Shown piece by piece: positions 25,146-33,594 of a DNA stretch of 64,000 nucleotides. The number at the start of each line of letters is the position of its first letter. Position 1 is the stretch's first letter. The DNA is from Thermasporomyces sp040195635 (lineage in GTDB: Bacteria > Actinomycetota > Actinomycetes > Propionibacteriales > Actinopolymorphaceae): positions 310,001 through 374,000 of the forward strand of contig NZ_JBEFTX010000003.1 of assembly GCF_040195635.1 (NCBI RefSeq), given 5' to 3'. The position numbers were made by a program, and so were the translations under genes. The notes under the pieces were generated by a model, which worked only from the letters and a program-made list of their open reading frames with translations, had not been told where the DNA came from and searched no databases.

Positions 25146-25814
25146 TCAGCCGGGCGCCAGTCGTGACAAGGCGTCGTTGGTGTGCGCGGTGATGAGCTTG
25201 TCGAGGCGTTCGAGGTCCCGGTCGCGGATCGCCTCGACCATCGCACCGTGCTCGCTGACGGTGGCCTCGGGCACCTGGCAGGTCTGCTCGAGCGCGGCGA
25301 TACACATCCGCGTCTCCACGAGCAGGGTGTCGTGCATGCGTCGAAGCCGTGGACTCCCGGACTCCTCGACGAGCAGCTGGTGGAACGCGAGATCGGCGTC
25401 GCTGAGGGCCTTGAGGTCGCCGCGTCGCGCGGCGGTGACCATCGGGCGGTGGGCCTTCTCCAACCGGCGTGCCGTGCCGGCGGGATCACGTTCGCAGATG
25501 GTGGCGACCGCCGCTCGTTCGATCGCGGACCTGGCGAGGTAGATGTCGCGCACGTCGTCGGCATCGAGCTCGATGACGAACAGGCCGCGGTTGTGTTCGC
25601 TGCGCAGCAGCCCTTCTTGGACGAGGCGCTGCATCGCTTCGCGCAGTGGACCGCGGCTGACCTTCAACCGGTTGGCGAGCTCGGTCTCGCCGAGCTGGGT
25701 GCCGGGAGTCAGGATGCCTTGGGTGATGGCGTTACGCAGCTGGCGCGCGATGATGCTGGCAGTGGACTCGCGGCTGACCGGTCCGAGACCTGACTGCCCG
25801 ACGAGGTCGTTCAT
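25146..25814 (-). CDS. GntR-family regulator (FCD subgroup) of the ectoine genes
   Basis: A 222-residue regulator from ATG 25814 (MNDLVGQSG), preceded by GGAGAAGAG. Winged helix: QLRNAITQGILTPGTQLGETELANRLKVSRGPLREAMQRLVQEG; then an FCD ligand domain with DxxFH (DADLAFHQLLVEESG), the metal-binding Asp/His pattern. Divergent from ehuB. The operator ATTGTTG-a-CAACAAT (25926-25940) overlaps the ehuB -35, and a related site precedes the aminotransferase and aldehyde dehydrogenase genes, so it probably represses uptake and breakdown together. Known ectoine regulators are often MocR/EnuR or AsnC types; this one is a different class. Confidence 0.82.
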   Translation of the reverse strand: MNDLVGQSGLGPVSRESTASIIARQLRNAITQGILTPGTQLGETELANRLKVSRGPLREAMQRLVQEGLLRSEHNRGLFVIELDADDVRDIYLARSAIERAAVATICERDPAGTARRLEKAHRPMVTAARRGDLKALSDADLAFHQLLVEESGSPRLRRMHDTLLVETRMCIAALEQTCQVPEATVSEHGAMVEAIRDRDLERLDKLITAHTNDALSRLAPG

Positions 25815-25925
25815 GTGTGCTCTTCTCCAGACCCCGGCCGCCGCCAGCGGGTGGATCGAATGACCACCACGCCAGCGCATCCGATCGCGCCGACCTTAGC
25901 AGATTCTCTGCATGGCGATGATCGG

Positions 25926-25958
25926 ATTGTTGACAACAATACGGTACGCCGATAACTT
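25926..25958 (+). promoter_or_regulatory. ehuB promoter with overlapping GntR operator
   Basis: TTGACA (25930-25935) and TAACTT (25953-25958) are separated by 17 bases, a good housekeeping-type promoter reading toward ehuB. The inverted repeat ATTGTTG-a-CAACAAT (25926-25940) covers the -35, consistent with repression by the divergent GntR protein. Confidence 0.7.
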
Positions 25959-26091
25959 CCTTCGCACCACAGAGGCCCCGGCGGTGACCCGGGCGGCTGA
26001 GCCGGTCGCAGGGTTTGCACTGCGCCTCGCCGAGGAACACCCGGATGTCCAGCTCGTGCCGATTCCCCATCACCCATAGGGAGAGGCTCAC

Positions 26092-27006
26092 GTGGTCCAG
26101 AAACCGTTGCCCAACAAGCCGTTACCGCGCCTTGGCCGGCGCGGTTTTCTCCGGCATGCGCTGTTTGCGGGGGCAGCGTCTGTCGCCGTCGCCGGATGCG
26201 GGCGCTCACTGGCCGGGACAAACGCTGGTGCCGGCGACACGCTGGCGAGGATCAAGCGCGAAGGTGCGATCAAGGTTGCGTTCGCCAACGAAGCGCCCTA
26301 CGGCTTCAAGAACACCGGAGGCGACCTGGTCGGAGAGGCGCCTGCCGTGGCGAGGGAGGTCTTCACCCGGATGGGTGTTCCCACCCTGGAAGGGAAACTG
26401 GTCGAGTTCGGGTCGCTGATCCCGGCGTTGCAGGCGGGCGCGGTCGACGTGATCGCCGCGGGAATGTACATCACCCCCGAGCGGTGCGGCCAGATCGCCT
26501 TCTCCGAACCCGACTACTGCGGCAAGAGCGCTTTCCTTGTCCGCAAGGGAAATCCGGACGGGATCAAGACCTACGACGATGTGGCGAAGGCCGGAATCCG
26601 GCTCGGAGTCGTCGGTGGCGCGATCGAGGTGACCTACGCCGAAGGTGCCGGGGTGAAGAACCTCGTGTCCTTCACCGACTCCGCCAGCGGCTTCGAAGGC
26701 CTGACGGCCAACCGGATCGACGCGTTCTCCCTCACCAGCATCACGCTGCGTTTCCTGCTCGACAACCGGGACGGGCTCGACCTGGAGGTCACCGAGCCGT
26801 TCGTTCCGGTGGTCGACGGCAAACCGCAGACCGGCTGTGGGGGTTACGGTTTCCGCCCCGCGGACGCCGACCTGCTGGAGGAGTTCAACAGTCATCTCGG
26901 TGACGTGAAGGACAGCGGCGATCTGCTCGAGATCATCGAGCCCTACGGATTCAGCAAGGCCGAGCTTCCGACCGACCAGACGACCAAGAGCCTCTGCTCG
27001 GGCTGA
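26092..27006 (+). CDS. ehuB: Ectoine/hydroxyectoine ABC transporter binding protein EhuB
   Basis: A 304-residue family 3 solute-binding lipoprotein from GTG 26092, after TAGGGAGAGG. The Tat-type signal RRGFLRHALFAGAASVAVAG leads to lipobox VAGC. Mature segments IKVAFANEAPYGFKNTGG, VEFGSLIPALQAGAVDVIAA and MYITPERCGQIAFSEPDY are close to the EhuB pattern, including the EAPYG and MYITPxRC motifs seen in ectoine-binding proteins. First gene of ehuBCDA. It captures the compatible solutes outside the membrane. Confidence 0.88.
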   Translation: MVQKPLPNKPLPRLGRRGFLRHALFAGAASVAVAGCGRSLAGTNAGAGDTLARIKREGAIKVAFANEAPYGFKNTGGDLVGEAPAVAREVFTRMGVPTLEGKLVEFGSLIPALQAGAVDVIAAGMYITPERCGQIAFSEPDYCGKSAFLVRKGNPDGIKTYDDVAKAGIRLGVVGGAIEVTYAEGAGVKNLVSFTDSASGFEGLTANRIDAFSLTSITLRFLLDNRDGLDLEVTEPFVPVVDGKPQTGCGGYGFRPADADLLEEFNSHLGDVKDSGDLLEIIEPYGFSKAELPTDQTTKSLCSG

Positions 27007-27020
27007 CAGGACGGATACCC

Positions 27021-27734
27021 ATGCTGTCGACGATGCTCGACTATCTCCCGACGTTGCTGCGCGGTGCGCTCGTCGCGCTCGAGATCACGGCCGGCGCCGC
27101 GGCGATCGGACTGGTGATGGCCGTGCTCGCAGGGCTGATGGCCAGGGCGCGGCAGCGAGCGGTCCGGGCGATCGCCCGGATCTACGTGGAGTTCTTCCGC
27201 GGCACCTCGGCACTCGTACAGCTCTTCTGGCTGTTCTTCGCATTGCCCTTGCTGGGTTGGGAGATGCACCCGATGTTCGCCGGCATCGTCGCGCTCGGCC
27301 TGAACATCGGCGCCTACGGTGCCGAGGTGGTGCGCGGTGCGGTCAACGCAGTATCGCCGGGGCAGTACGAGGCGGCGATCGCGTTGAGCTTCTCGCCGGC
27401 CCAACGGATGCGGCGGATCATCTTCCCGCAGGCGGTCGTGGGCATGATCCCGCCGTTCGGCAACCTGTTGATCGAGTTGCTGAAGGGGACCGCGCTGGTC
27501 TCACTCATCACGATCAACGACCTCACGTTCAACGCACAGGTGCTGCGCCAGCTGACCGGCCACACGGTGCTGATCTTCTCGATGGTGCTCGTTCTCTACT
27601 TCGTGATGGCCTACCTCATGACGCTCGGCATGCGCTGGCTGGAACGCAGAGCCAAGGCGTCCATCGGCCAGGTACCGGTCGCCACCACGCAACCGGCCGT
27701 CAAGACCGTTGTCCGCAAGGAGGTGCCGGCATGA
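27021..27734 (+). CDS. ehuC: Ectoine/hydroxyectoine ABC transporter permease EhuC
   Basis: A 237-residue His/Glu/Gln/Arg-opine-type (HisM-like) permease. FFRGTSALVQLFWLFFALPLLG, LGLNIGAYGAEVVRGAV and the ATPase-contact loop AAIALSFSPAQRMRRIIFPQAV match EhuC. It starts 14 bases after ehuB. Its stop TGA (27732-27734) overlaps the ATGA opening a 65-bp coupling repeat that separates it from ehuD. Confidence 0.88.
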   Translation: MLSTMLDYLPTLLRGALVALEITAGAAAIGLVMAVLAGLMARARQRAVRAIARIYVEFFRGTSALVQLFWLFFALPLLGWEMHPMFAGIVALGLNIGAYGAEVVRGAVNAVSPGQYEAAIALSFSPAQRMRRIIFPQAVVGMIPPFGNLLIELLKGTALVSLITINDLTFNAQVLRQLTGHTVLIFSMVLVLYFVMAYLMTLGMRWLERRAKASIGQVPVATTQPAVKTVVRKEVPA

Positions 27735-27795
27735 GCGAACGAAGTGAGCGAAGCACGGACACAGCGTGTGGGTTCTCGGCGAAGCGAGAACACGC
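27731..27795 (+). repeat. 65-bp coupling repeat (MIRU-like family B)
   Basis: Starts at the ATGA overlapping the ehuC stop and ends just before the ATGA that starts ehuD (ATG 27796). It encodes a 22-residue peptide, MSERSERSTDTACGF and six more residues, with TGA at 27797-27799. Sequence is unrelated to the 89-bp family beyond the first bases, but the RTGA-to-ATGA design is the same. Ser/Glu/Arg-rich starts of this type are common at actinobacterial gene junctions. Confidence 0.8.
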
Positions 27796-28446
27796 ATGAA
27801 CTGGGACTGGGGTTTCGTCGCCGAGAACCTGCCGCTGCTGCTGGACGGCCTCAAGATCACCGTGTTCGCCACGATCCTCGGCTCGCTGGTGGCACTGGTG
27901 GTCGGACTGGTCCTCGCGTTGCTGCGCCGGTCCAGTGTCCGTGCGGTCCAGCTGGCGGCGACCGCGGTGGTCGAGTTCATCCGGAGCACCCCGCTGCTGG
28001 TGCAGCTCTACTTCCTGTTCTTCGTACTTCCCGCCCTCGGTCTCACGCTGCCTGCCCTCGCGACTGGTGTGATCGGCCTCGGGCTCCACTATGCGGCGTA
28101 CATGTCCGAGGTCTATCGAGCCGGTATCGACGGCGTCCCTCGCGGTCAGTGGGAGGCCTGCACCGCGCTGAGCCTGCCGCGCCGGAAGGTCTGGGCCGAC
28201 GTCATCCTGCCGCAGGCCATTCCGCGGGTCCTGCCCGCTCTCGGCAACTACATCATCGCGATGTTCAAGGACACGCCCCTGCTGTCGGCGATCACCGTCG
28301 GAGAAATGCTCCTGGCCGCGAAGACGGTCGGCTCGGAGACCTTCCGTTACCTCGAACCCATCACGATGGTCGGTTTGCTGTTCCTCGTGGTCAGCATCCT
28401 GGCCGCCGTTCCCCTGAGGGTATTGGAGCGTCGCTTTGGCCACTGA
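27796..28446 (+). CDS. ehuD: Ectoine/hydroxyectoine ABC transporter permease EhuD
   Basis: A 216-residue HisQ/GlnP-type permease beginning MNWDWGFVAENLPLLLDGLK. EFIRSTPLLVQLYFLFFVLP, LGLHYAAYMSEVYRAGIDGV and WEACTALSLPRRKVWADVIL (ATPase contact) match EhuD. The start ATG directly follows the 65-bp repeat. The 3' end overlaps the TTG start of ehuA by 11 bases, indicating coupled translation. Confidence 0.88.
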   Translation: MNWDWGFVAENLPLLLDGLKITVFATILGSLVALVVGLVLALLRRSSVRAVQLAATAVVEFIRSTPLLVQLYFLFFVLPALGLTLPALATGVIGLGLHYAAYMSEVYRAGIDGVPRGQWEACTALSLPRRKVWADVILPQAIPRVLPALGNYIIAMFKDTPLLSAITVGEMLLAAKTVGSETFRYLEPITMVGLLFLVVSILAAVPLRVLERRFGH

Positions 28447-29269
28447 GACTGCCCACAAACCGGATCAGGCCGCCGGCCGGCACGCCGAGCCATCGAGTGA
28501 TCCCCTGGTCCGTTTCGACAAGATCATGAAGAGCTACGGCGACAACGTCGTCCTCAACGAACTCGACTTCGACGTCGCTGCTGGTGAGCGGGTGACGCTG
28601 ATCGGGCCGAGCGGATCGGGCAAGACGACGATCCTGCGGCTGCTGATGACCTTGGAAAAGCCCAACAGCGGCACGATCACGGTCGACGGGGAGTGCCTGA
28701 CCCACATGGAGAAGGGCGGCAGGCTGGTGCCGTCCGACGACCGCTACTGCCGGTCGGTACGCAGGAAGATCGGCATGGTCTTCCAGCAGTTCAACCTCTT
28801 CCCGAACATGAAGGTCCTCCGCAACGTCACCGAGGCGCCGTGTCAGGTCCTCGGTCTGTCCGCTGACGAGGCGACCGAACGCGCCAAGGGCCTGCTCGAG
28901 CTTGTCGGCATGGGCGACAAGTGCGACTCCTATCCGTCGCAGCTGTCCGGCGGGCAGCAGCAGCGGGTGGCGATCGCGCGCGCCCTGGCGATGCAGCCCA
29001 AGGTCCTGCTCCTCGACGAGGTGACCTCCGCACTCGACCCGGAGCTTGTCGCCGACGTGCTCAACGTCCTGCGTGACATCGCCGCGACCACCGACATCAC
29101 CATGTTGTGTGTCACGCATGAGATGGGATTCGCCCGCGACGTGTCCAACCGGGTCATGATGTTCGACCGTGGTCACGTGATCGAGCAGGGGCCACCGGCG
29201 AAGATCTTCTCCGAACCCGAGCACGACCGGACCAAGACCTTCCTGCGTGCAGTCCTGGATGAGCGTTGA
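28436..29269 (+). CDS. ehuA: Ectoine/hydroxyectoine ABC transporter ATPase EhuA
   Basis: A 277-residue polar amino-acid-type ATPase. TTG 28436 with GGAGCG upstream is the only plausible start that keeps the full N-terminus. Walker A GPSGSGKTT, Q-loop GMVFQQFNLFPNM, signature LSGGQQQRVAIARAL, Walker B VLLLDEVTSALD and switch His in CVTHEMGFARDV are intact. It powers import through EhuCD. The next gene starts 47 bases later on the same strand. Confidence 0.9.
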   Translation: MATETAHKPDQAAGRHAEPSSDPLVRFDKIMKSYGDNVVLNELDFDVAAGERVTLIGPSGSGKTTILRLLMTLEKPNSGTITVDGECLTHMEKGGRLVPSDDRYCRSVRRKIGMVFQQFNLFPNMKVLRNVTEAPCQVLGLSADEATERAKGLLELVGMGDKCDSYPSQLSGGQQQRVAIARALAMQPKVLLLDEVTSALDPELVADVLNVLRDIAATTDITMLCVTHEMGFARDVSNRVMMFDRGHVIEQGPPAKIFSEPEHDRTKTFLRAVLDER

Positions 29270-29316
29270 GCCACCCCCGCCGGTCGGGACGGCGTGACGC
29301 AGGATAATCGCAGGCG

Positions 29317-30318
29317 ATGAGCAGGTCTGCCGCGCCGGTCGTCACGGTGTTGTGTGACACGCATCGTCCGCCGGGCATGGCGGTGGTGGAGGATCGCGCG
29401 GACGTGCGGTACGTCCGCGCCGATGAGCTTCGTGACGCCCTGCGCGGCGCGGATGTCTTCTTCTGTTGGGATTTCCTTTCCCCCGCCCTGCGTACGGCTT
29501 GGCCGGGGGCGGACTCGCTGCGATGGGTGCACATCGCGTCGGCGGGGGTCGACCGGTTGCTCTTCCCCGAGTTGGTCGAGAGCCCGGTGGTGGTCACCAA
29601 CTCGCGCGGGACCTTCGACCGGCCGATCGCGGAGTGGGTACTCGCGGTCGTCCTTGCCTGGGCCAAGGACCTGCCGACGATCTGGCGGTTGCAGGAGCGC
29701 CGGGAGTGGCGGCACCGGGACGCCGAACGCATCGAGGGGCGGTCCGTGCTGGTGGTCGGCACCGGCGGAATCGGCCGGGCGATCGCCCGCCTGCTCCGCG
29801 TGGCCGGGATGGTGGTGAGTGGTGCCGGTCGTACGCCGAGATCGAAGGATCCGGATTTCGGCGAGGTCTTCGCGAGCGGGGACCTGCGCGAGATCGTCGG
29901 CGGGGTGGACCTTCTCGTCGTCGCGGCGCCGCTGACCCCGCAGACGCAAGGCCTGGTTGACGCCGACGTGCTCGCCCGGATGCGACCCACAGCGCGGCTG
30001 ATCAACGTCGGGCGGGGGCCGATCGTCGACGAGAAGGCGTTGGTGACCGCGCTGCGGGCGGGGACGATCGCGGGTGCGGCGCTCGACGTGTTCAGTGTGG
30101 AGCCGTTGCCTGCGGACAGCCCGCTGTGGAGTGCGCCCGGAACCCTCGTGTCTCCACACATGGCCGGCGACACGGTTGGCTGGCTGGACGATCTCGCGGC
30201 GCTCTTCGTGACGAACTTCGAGCGATGGATGGACGGCGAGCCGCTGCAGAATGTCGTGGACAAGCGTCTGGGCTACGTCCCGGGAGTGGACCGGCCACCA
30301 GGGGAGGGGACCACGTGA
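29317..30318 (+). CDS. D-2-hydroxyacid dehydrogenase family protein
   Basis: A 333-residue NAD(P)-dependent dehydrogenase: Rossmann motif VLVVGTGGIGRAIARLLR (near residue 145), LLVVAAPLTPQTQGLV, catalytic Arg in LINVGRGPIVDEKAL, Glu in ALDVFSVEPLP and catalytic His in LVSPHMAGDT. It lies 47 bases after ehuA and overlaps the amidase by GTGA, so it probably belongs to the ehu transcript. Enzymes of this type are linked to hydroxyectoine metabolism in some proteobacterial clusters, but the substrate here is unknown. Confidence 0.85.
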   Translation: MSRSAAPVVTVLCDTHRPPGMAVVEDRADVRYVRADELRDALRGADVFFCWDFLSPALRTAWPGADSLRWVHIASAGVDRLLFPELVESPVVVTNSRGTFDRPIAEWVLAVVLAWAKDLPTIWRLQERREWRHRDAERIEGRSVLVVGTGGIGRAIARLLRVAGMVVSGAGRTPRSKDPDFGEVFASGDLREIVGGVDLLVVAAPLTPQTQGLVDADVLARMRPTARLINVGRGPIVDEKALVTALRAGTIAGAALDVFSVEPLPADSPLWSAPGTLVSPHMAGDTVGWLDDLAALFVTNFERWMDGEPLQNVVDKRLGYVPGVDRPPGEGTT

Positions 30319-31809
30319 CGGACGACGAGCTCGCCATGAGTAGCGCGACCGAGCTCATGAAGCTGTTCCGTACCCGCAAGGCGTCACCGGTCGAGGCCGT
30401 CGACGCGGCACTCGCCCGGATCGAGCGGCTCGACACCGCGGTCCATGCGTACTGTGTGGTCGATCCGGACCTCGCCCGCGCGCAGGCGAAGGAGTCCGAA
30501 CGGCGGTGGCGCCACGGCGCGCCGGCCGGACTGCTCGACGGCGTATCGGCATCGGTCAAAGATCTGCTCCTCACCGCCGGCTGGCCGACCCTGCGCGGAT
30601 CACAGCTCCTCTCCGCCGACACCGACGGACCGTGGACGGTCGACGCGCCGGTTGCCGCACGCATGCGCGAGCACGGTGCGGTGCTGCTGGGCAAGACGAC
30701 GACGCCGGAGTTCGGGTGGAAGGGGGGTCACCGACACCCTGCGCTACGGCGCGACGGGCAACCCGTGGGCTCCCACGCGGACCGCCGGTGGGTCCAGCGG
30801 GGGCAGCGCGGCGGCGGTGGCGCTCGGCATGGGGGCGCTGTCGGTGGGCACCGACGGTGGTGGTTCGATCCGGATCCCGGCCGGGTTCTCGGGAATCTTA
30901 GGGCTCAAACCGACGTACGGCCGGGTGCCGCTCCATCCCGCGAGCCCGTTCGGGACCCTGGCGCATGCCGGGCCGATGACCCGCACGGTGGCCGACGCGG
31001 CGGTGCTGCTGGACGTGCTGTCCGGGCCCGACTCGCGGGACTGGTCGGCGCTGGACCGGCCGTACGACGTGTTCCGCTCCTCCCTCGACGGCGGGGTTGC
31101 GGGGATGCGGGTCGCGTTCAGTTCCGACCTCGGGTACGCCCGGGTTGACGCGGAGGTCGCGGCGGCGGTGCGCCAGGCGGTGGAGGTGTTCGCCGCTCTC
31201 GGCGCGGAGGTCGTGGAGGAGGACCCAGGCTTCGCCGACCCGATCGAGGCGTACCACGTGTTGTGGTTCGCCGGTGCCGCCAAGGTCGTGCAGGCCTTCG
31301 GCGGTGACGACGTGGTGGGCCGGATCGACCCGGGGCTCGCCGAGGTGGTCGAGGAGGGCCGGTCGTACAGCGCGCTGGACTACCTTGACGCGACGGCCGT
31401 ACGCATGGATCTCGGCGTTCGGATGGGGCGGTTCCACGAGCGCTACGACCTGCTGCTGACGCCGACCTTGCCGATCCCCGCGTTCGCGGCCGGATGCGAG
31501 GTGCCGCCGGGCTCGGGCATGCGGCGGTGGACCGAGTGGACGCCGTTCACGTATCCGTTCAACCTCACCCAACAGCCGGCGGCGACCCTCATGTGCGGGT
31601 TGACCAGCGACCGGCTGCCGATCGGCCTCCAGGTCGTCGGCCCCCGGCACGCCGACGCGCGGGTGCTGCGGGCCTGCCATGCGTACGAGTCCGCAACGTC
31701 ATGGCCTCAGCCCCCGCTCACGTCGCCGCCACCCTCCACCTCGCCACCCTCCACCTCGCCACCCTCCACCTCGCCCGCCGCCCCCTCGGCCACGCCCACC
31801 TCCTCGTGA
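30315..31809 (+). pseudogene. Amidase-signature family protein, frameshifted
   Basis: GTG 30315 overlaps the previous stop (GTGA). The first frame carries the amidase N-terminus with catalytic Lys (SASVKDLLLT) up to TTTPEFGWKG. A six-G run at 30722-30727 then shifts the frame; with one G fewer it continues VTDTLRYGATGNPW, GGSSGGSAAAVALG (cis-Ser) and TDGGGSIRIPAG (nucleophile Ser). All triad residues are present across the two frames, so the lesion is one extra base: real inactivation, slippage or sequencing error. The C-terminal tail is Pro/Ser-rich from 15-bp repeats (CACCCTCCACCTCGC). In context it could deacylate an ectoine-derived amide, which is speculative. Confidence 0.85.
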
Positions 31810-32288
31810 TCATGGACCGCCGGTAGAGGCGCTGGCCCGTGATCATGATGGTGATCATGAAACTCCGTGGGGCGTATGGCCCCGCCTCCTTTCATGGAAC
31901 GGTTTCGCTTCATGACCATGAAAGCGGCGGCGTTCGCCGACGGGTGGGCCGCCAACTCCTCCAGCGCCACCTCGATCGCCTTGTCCACGAGCCGCAGTCT
32001 CACGAGGTATCCAGGCCTACGCCCGCGCCAGGAGCTGCGCCTGTGCTTGTGACAGGGCCGTGCCTGTGCCTGTGACAGGGCTGTGCCCGTGCCTGTGCCT
32101 GTGACAGGGCTGTGCCCGTGCCTGTGCCTGTGACAGGGCTGTGCCTGCGACAGGGCTGTGCCTGTGCCTGCGCCCAGGCTGTGCCTGGGCGGCGTCGGGA
32201 CCGGTCATGATCATGAAGCCGTACGGGACCGTGAAGCCTGACGGGGCTATAGCTCCGAAAGGGATTCATGATCACGATCATGATCACG
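31805..32288. repeat. Intergenic region with several TGATCATGA-family copies
   Basis: This gap of about 510 bases between convergent genes has no credible gene. Copies of the core occur at 31806-31814, 31839-31847, 31852-31860, 32205-32215 and 32266-32285; the last group reads TTCATGATCA then CGATCATGATCAC. TTTCATGG and TTCATGACCATGAAA near 31890-31923 are degenerate relatives. Facing copies can pair across 30-60 base loops, as at 17312-17380. Confidence 0.8.
32041..32170. repeat. 29-bp minisatellite
   Basis: GACAGGG recurs at 32051, 32074, 32103, 32132 and 32149. The central copies are 29 bp apart, with internal 6-bp GTGCCT subrepeats; flanking copies are shortened to 23 and 17 bp. No gene covers it. 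Its unequal units are typical of slippage rather than CRISPR. Confidence 0.85.
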
Positions 32289-32321
32289 GGACTGTGCCCA
32301 TGACCGGGGGCGTACGGGGGG

Positions 32322-33584
32322 TCAGACGTCGGTGATCCAGGAGTTGACCTCGCGCTGCCAGGCGGCGTCGGCCCAGAACGGATGGTGCGGCGCCGCGTTG
32401 CTGCACAGGATCGTGCCCCAGTATCCGAGCCGCTTGGCCTCGAGCACCGCGAACTCGCAGATGTCCTTGCCCACCGGCCCCTCCTCGAACGTCGTGTGCA
32501 GCGGCGTGTAGCCGACGTAACCCTCGCCGATCACCGCCGGTGCGCCGATCCGCGCGCCGAAGTCGGCGTACGCCTCGAGCCGGCTCCGGATCATCTCCCG
32601 CATCGACTCGCGGTAGCGGTGGTAGTGCTCGTAGAGGTAGAGGTCCCACTTCACCGGGTCGGTCCAGTCGTGGGTGTAGACGAGCCGCCGTTGTACGCCG
32701 GTTGCCGCGAGCCGCCACTCCTCGTCCGGCAGCCAGTCGTCGTAGGCCGGAGCGTCAGAACGCAGCAGCCGCGTGACGAGTGGCGTCGGGAACTCAGCGT
32801 CCGACCACAGGCCCGCCTCGTCGAAGAGTTGCCGCAGGACGCCGTACGCATAGATGTGGAAGTGCGCGACCTGCAGATTGCCGGCGAGGTCGTCCAACCG
32901 GTGCGGTGCCGGCTCGGAGTAGCACGCCGTGTGCAGCAGGTCTGGGTGGCGCTTGCGCAGCAGGTCGACCGCGCTCTCGATCAGCGCCCGCTGAGCCGCC
33001 ACCACGCTCTCGCCCTCCGCGGCGACCTCGGTGAGGCTCGTGCCGGCGTTGTCGACCTCGTTGTGCAGTTCGACGTAGGCGATCCGGTCGGCGAGGCCGT
33101 TGTCCTTCACGAAGTCGAGCAGCGCGCTCATCGACTCCGCCAGTGCCGCGCAGCGCCGCTCCGGGGGGATCGCGACGAGCGCTTCGTACTGTGCCGGCGT
33201 GGCGAAGAAGCTCGGCGTCTGCTGGTACTCCCAACTCGACACGATGAGGTGGCAGCTGTGGCGTTCCGCTGCCCGGAAGAGCTCCAACAGGTGGGCGCGA
33301 CCGTCGATCACCGCGCCACCGGCGTTGTTGTACCAACGTGTACCCTTCCCGAATCCCCTTCCCAGGTTGGCGATCCGCAGCGGCTCCGGCGGGATGTCGC
33401 TGCCGAAGAGGGTGTAGGGCATCGCGCAGATGCGGACGGTGTTGTAGCCGCGCTCGACCGCCTCGGCGAATGCCCGGTCGAGGTCCTCGAACGGCTCACC
33501 CGGCATCGTCTGGGTGAACCAGCTGAAGTCCCACAGCGAGATCGTCAGCCGTGCCGGCAGGTGGGAGGGAATATCGACGGTCAT
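32322..33584 (-). CDS. Cellulase-like (beta/alpha)8 glycoside hydrolase family protein
   Basis: A 420-residue protein resembling actinobacterial cellulase-like family proteins. Candidate acid/base is E176 in YVELHNEVDN and candidate nucleophile E354 in VIGEGYVGYT; SLWDFSWFTQ and NTVRICAMPYTLFG form the first barrel strands. No signal peptide, so it acts in the cytoplasm on imported oligosaccharides. It is the last gene of the gntR-dgoD-ABC operon, 10 bases after the permease, suggesting cleavage of a galactose-containing oligosaccharide. The exact linkage is unknown. Confidence 0.75.
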   Translation of the reverse strand: MTVDIPSHLPARLTISLWDFSWFTQTMPGEPFEDLDRAFAEAVERGYNTVRICAMPYTLFGSDIPPEPLRIANLGRGFGKGTRWYNNAGGAVIDGRAHLLELFRAAERHSCHLIVSSWEYQQTPSFFATPAQYEALVAIPPERRCAALAESMSALLDFVKDNGLADRIAYVELHNEVDNAGTSLTEVAAEGESVVAAQRALIESAVDLLRKRHPDLLHTACYSEPAPHRLDDLAGNLQVAHFHIYAYGVLRQLFDEAGLWSDAEFPTPLVTRLLRSDAPAYDDWLPDEEWRLAATGVQRRLVYTHDWTDPVKWDLYLYEHYHRYRESMREMIRSRLEAYADFGARIGAPAVIGEGYVGYTPLHTTFEEGPVGKDICEFAVLEAKRLGYWGTILCSNAAPHHPFWADAAWQREVNSWITDV

Positions 33585-33594
33585 GAGCCCTTCC

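Noticed and set aside
32041..32170. Possible CRISPR-like array
   Set aside because: Repeat spacing varies, spacers are themselves repeats of the same unit, and no cas genes are present.
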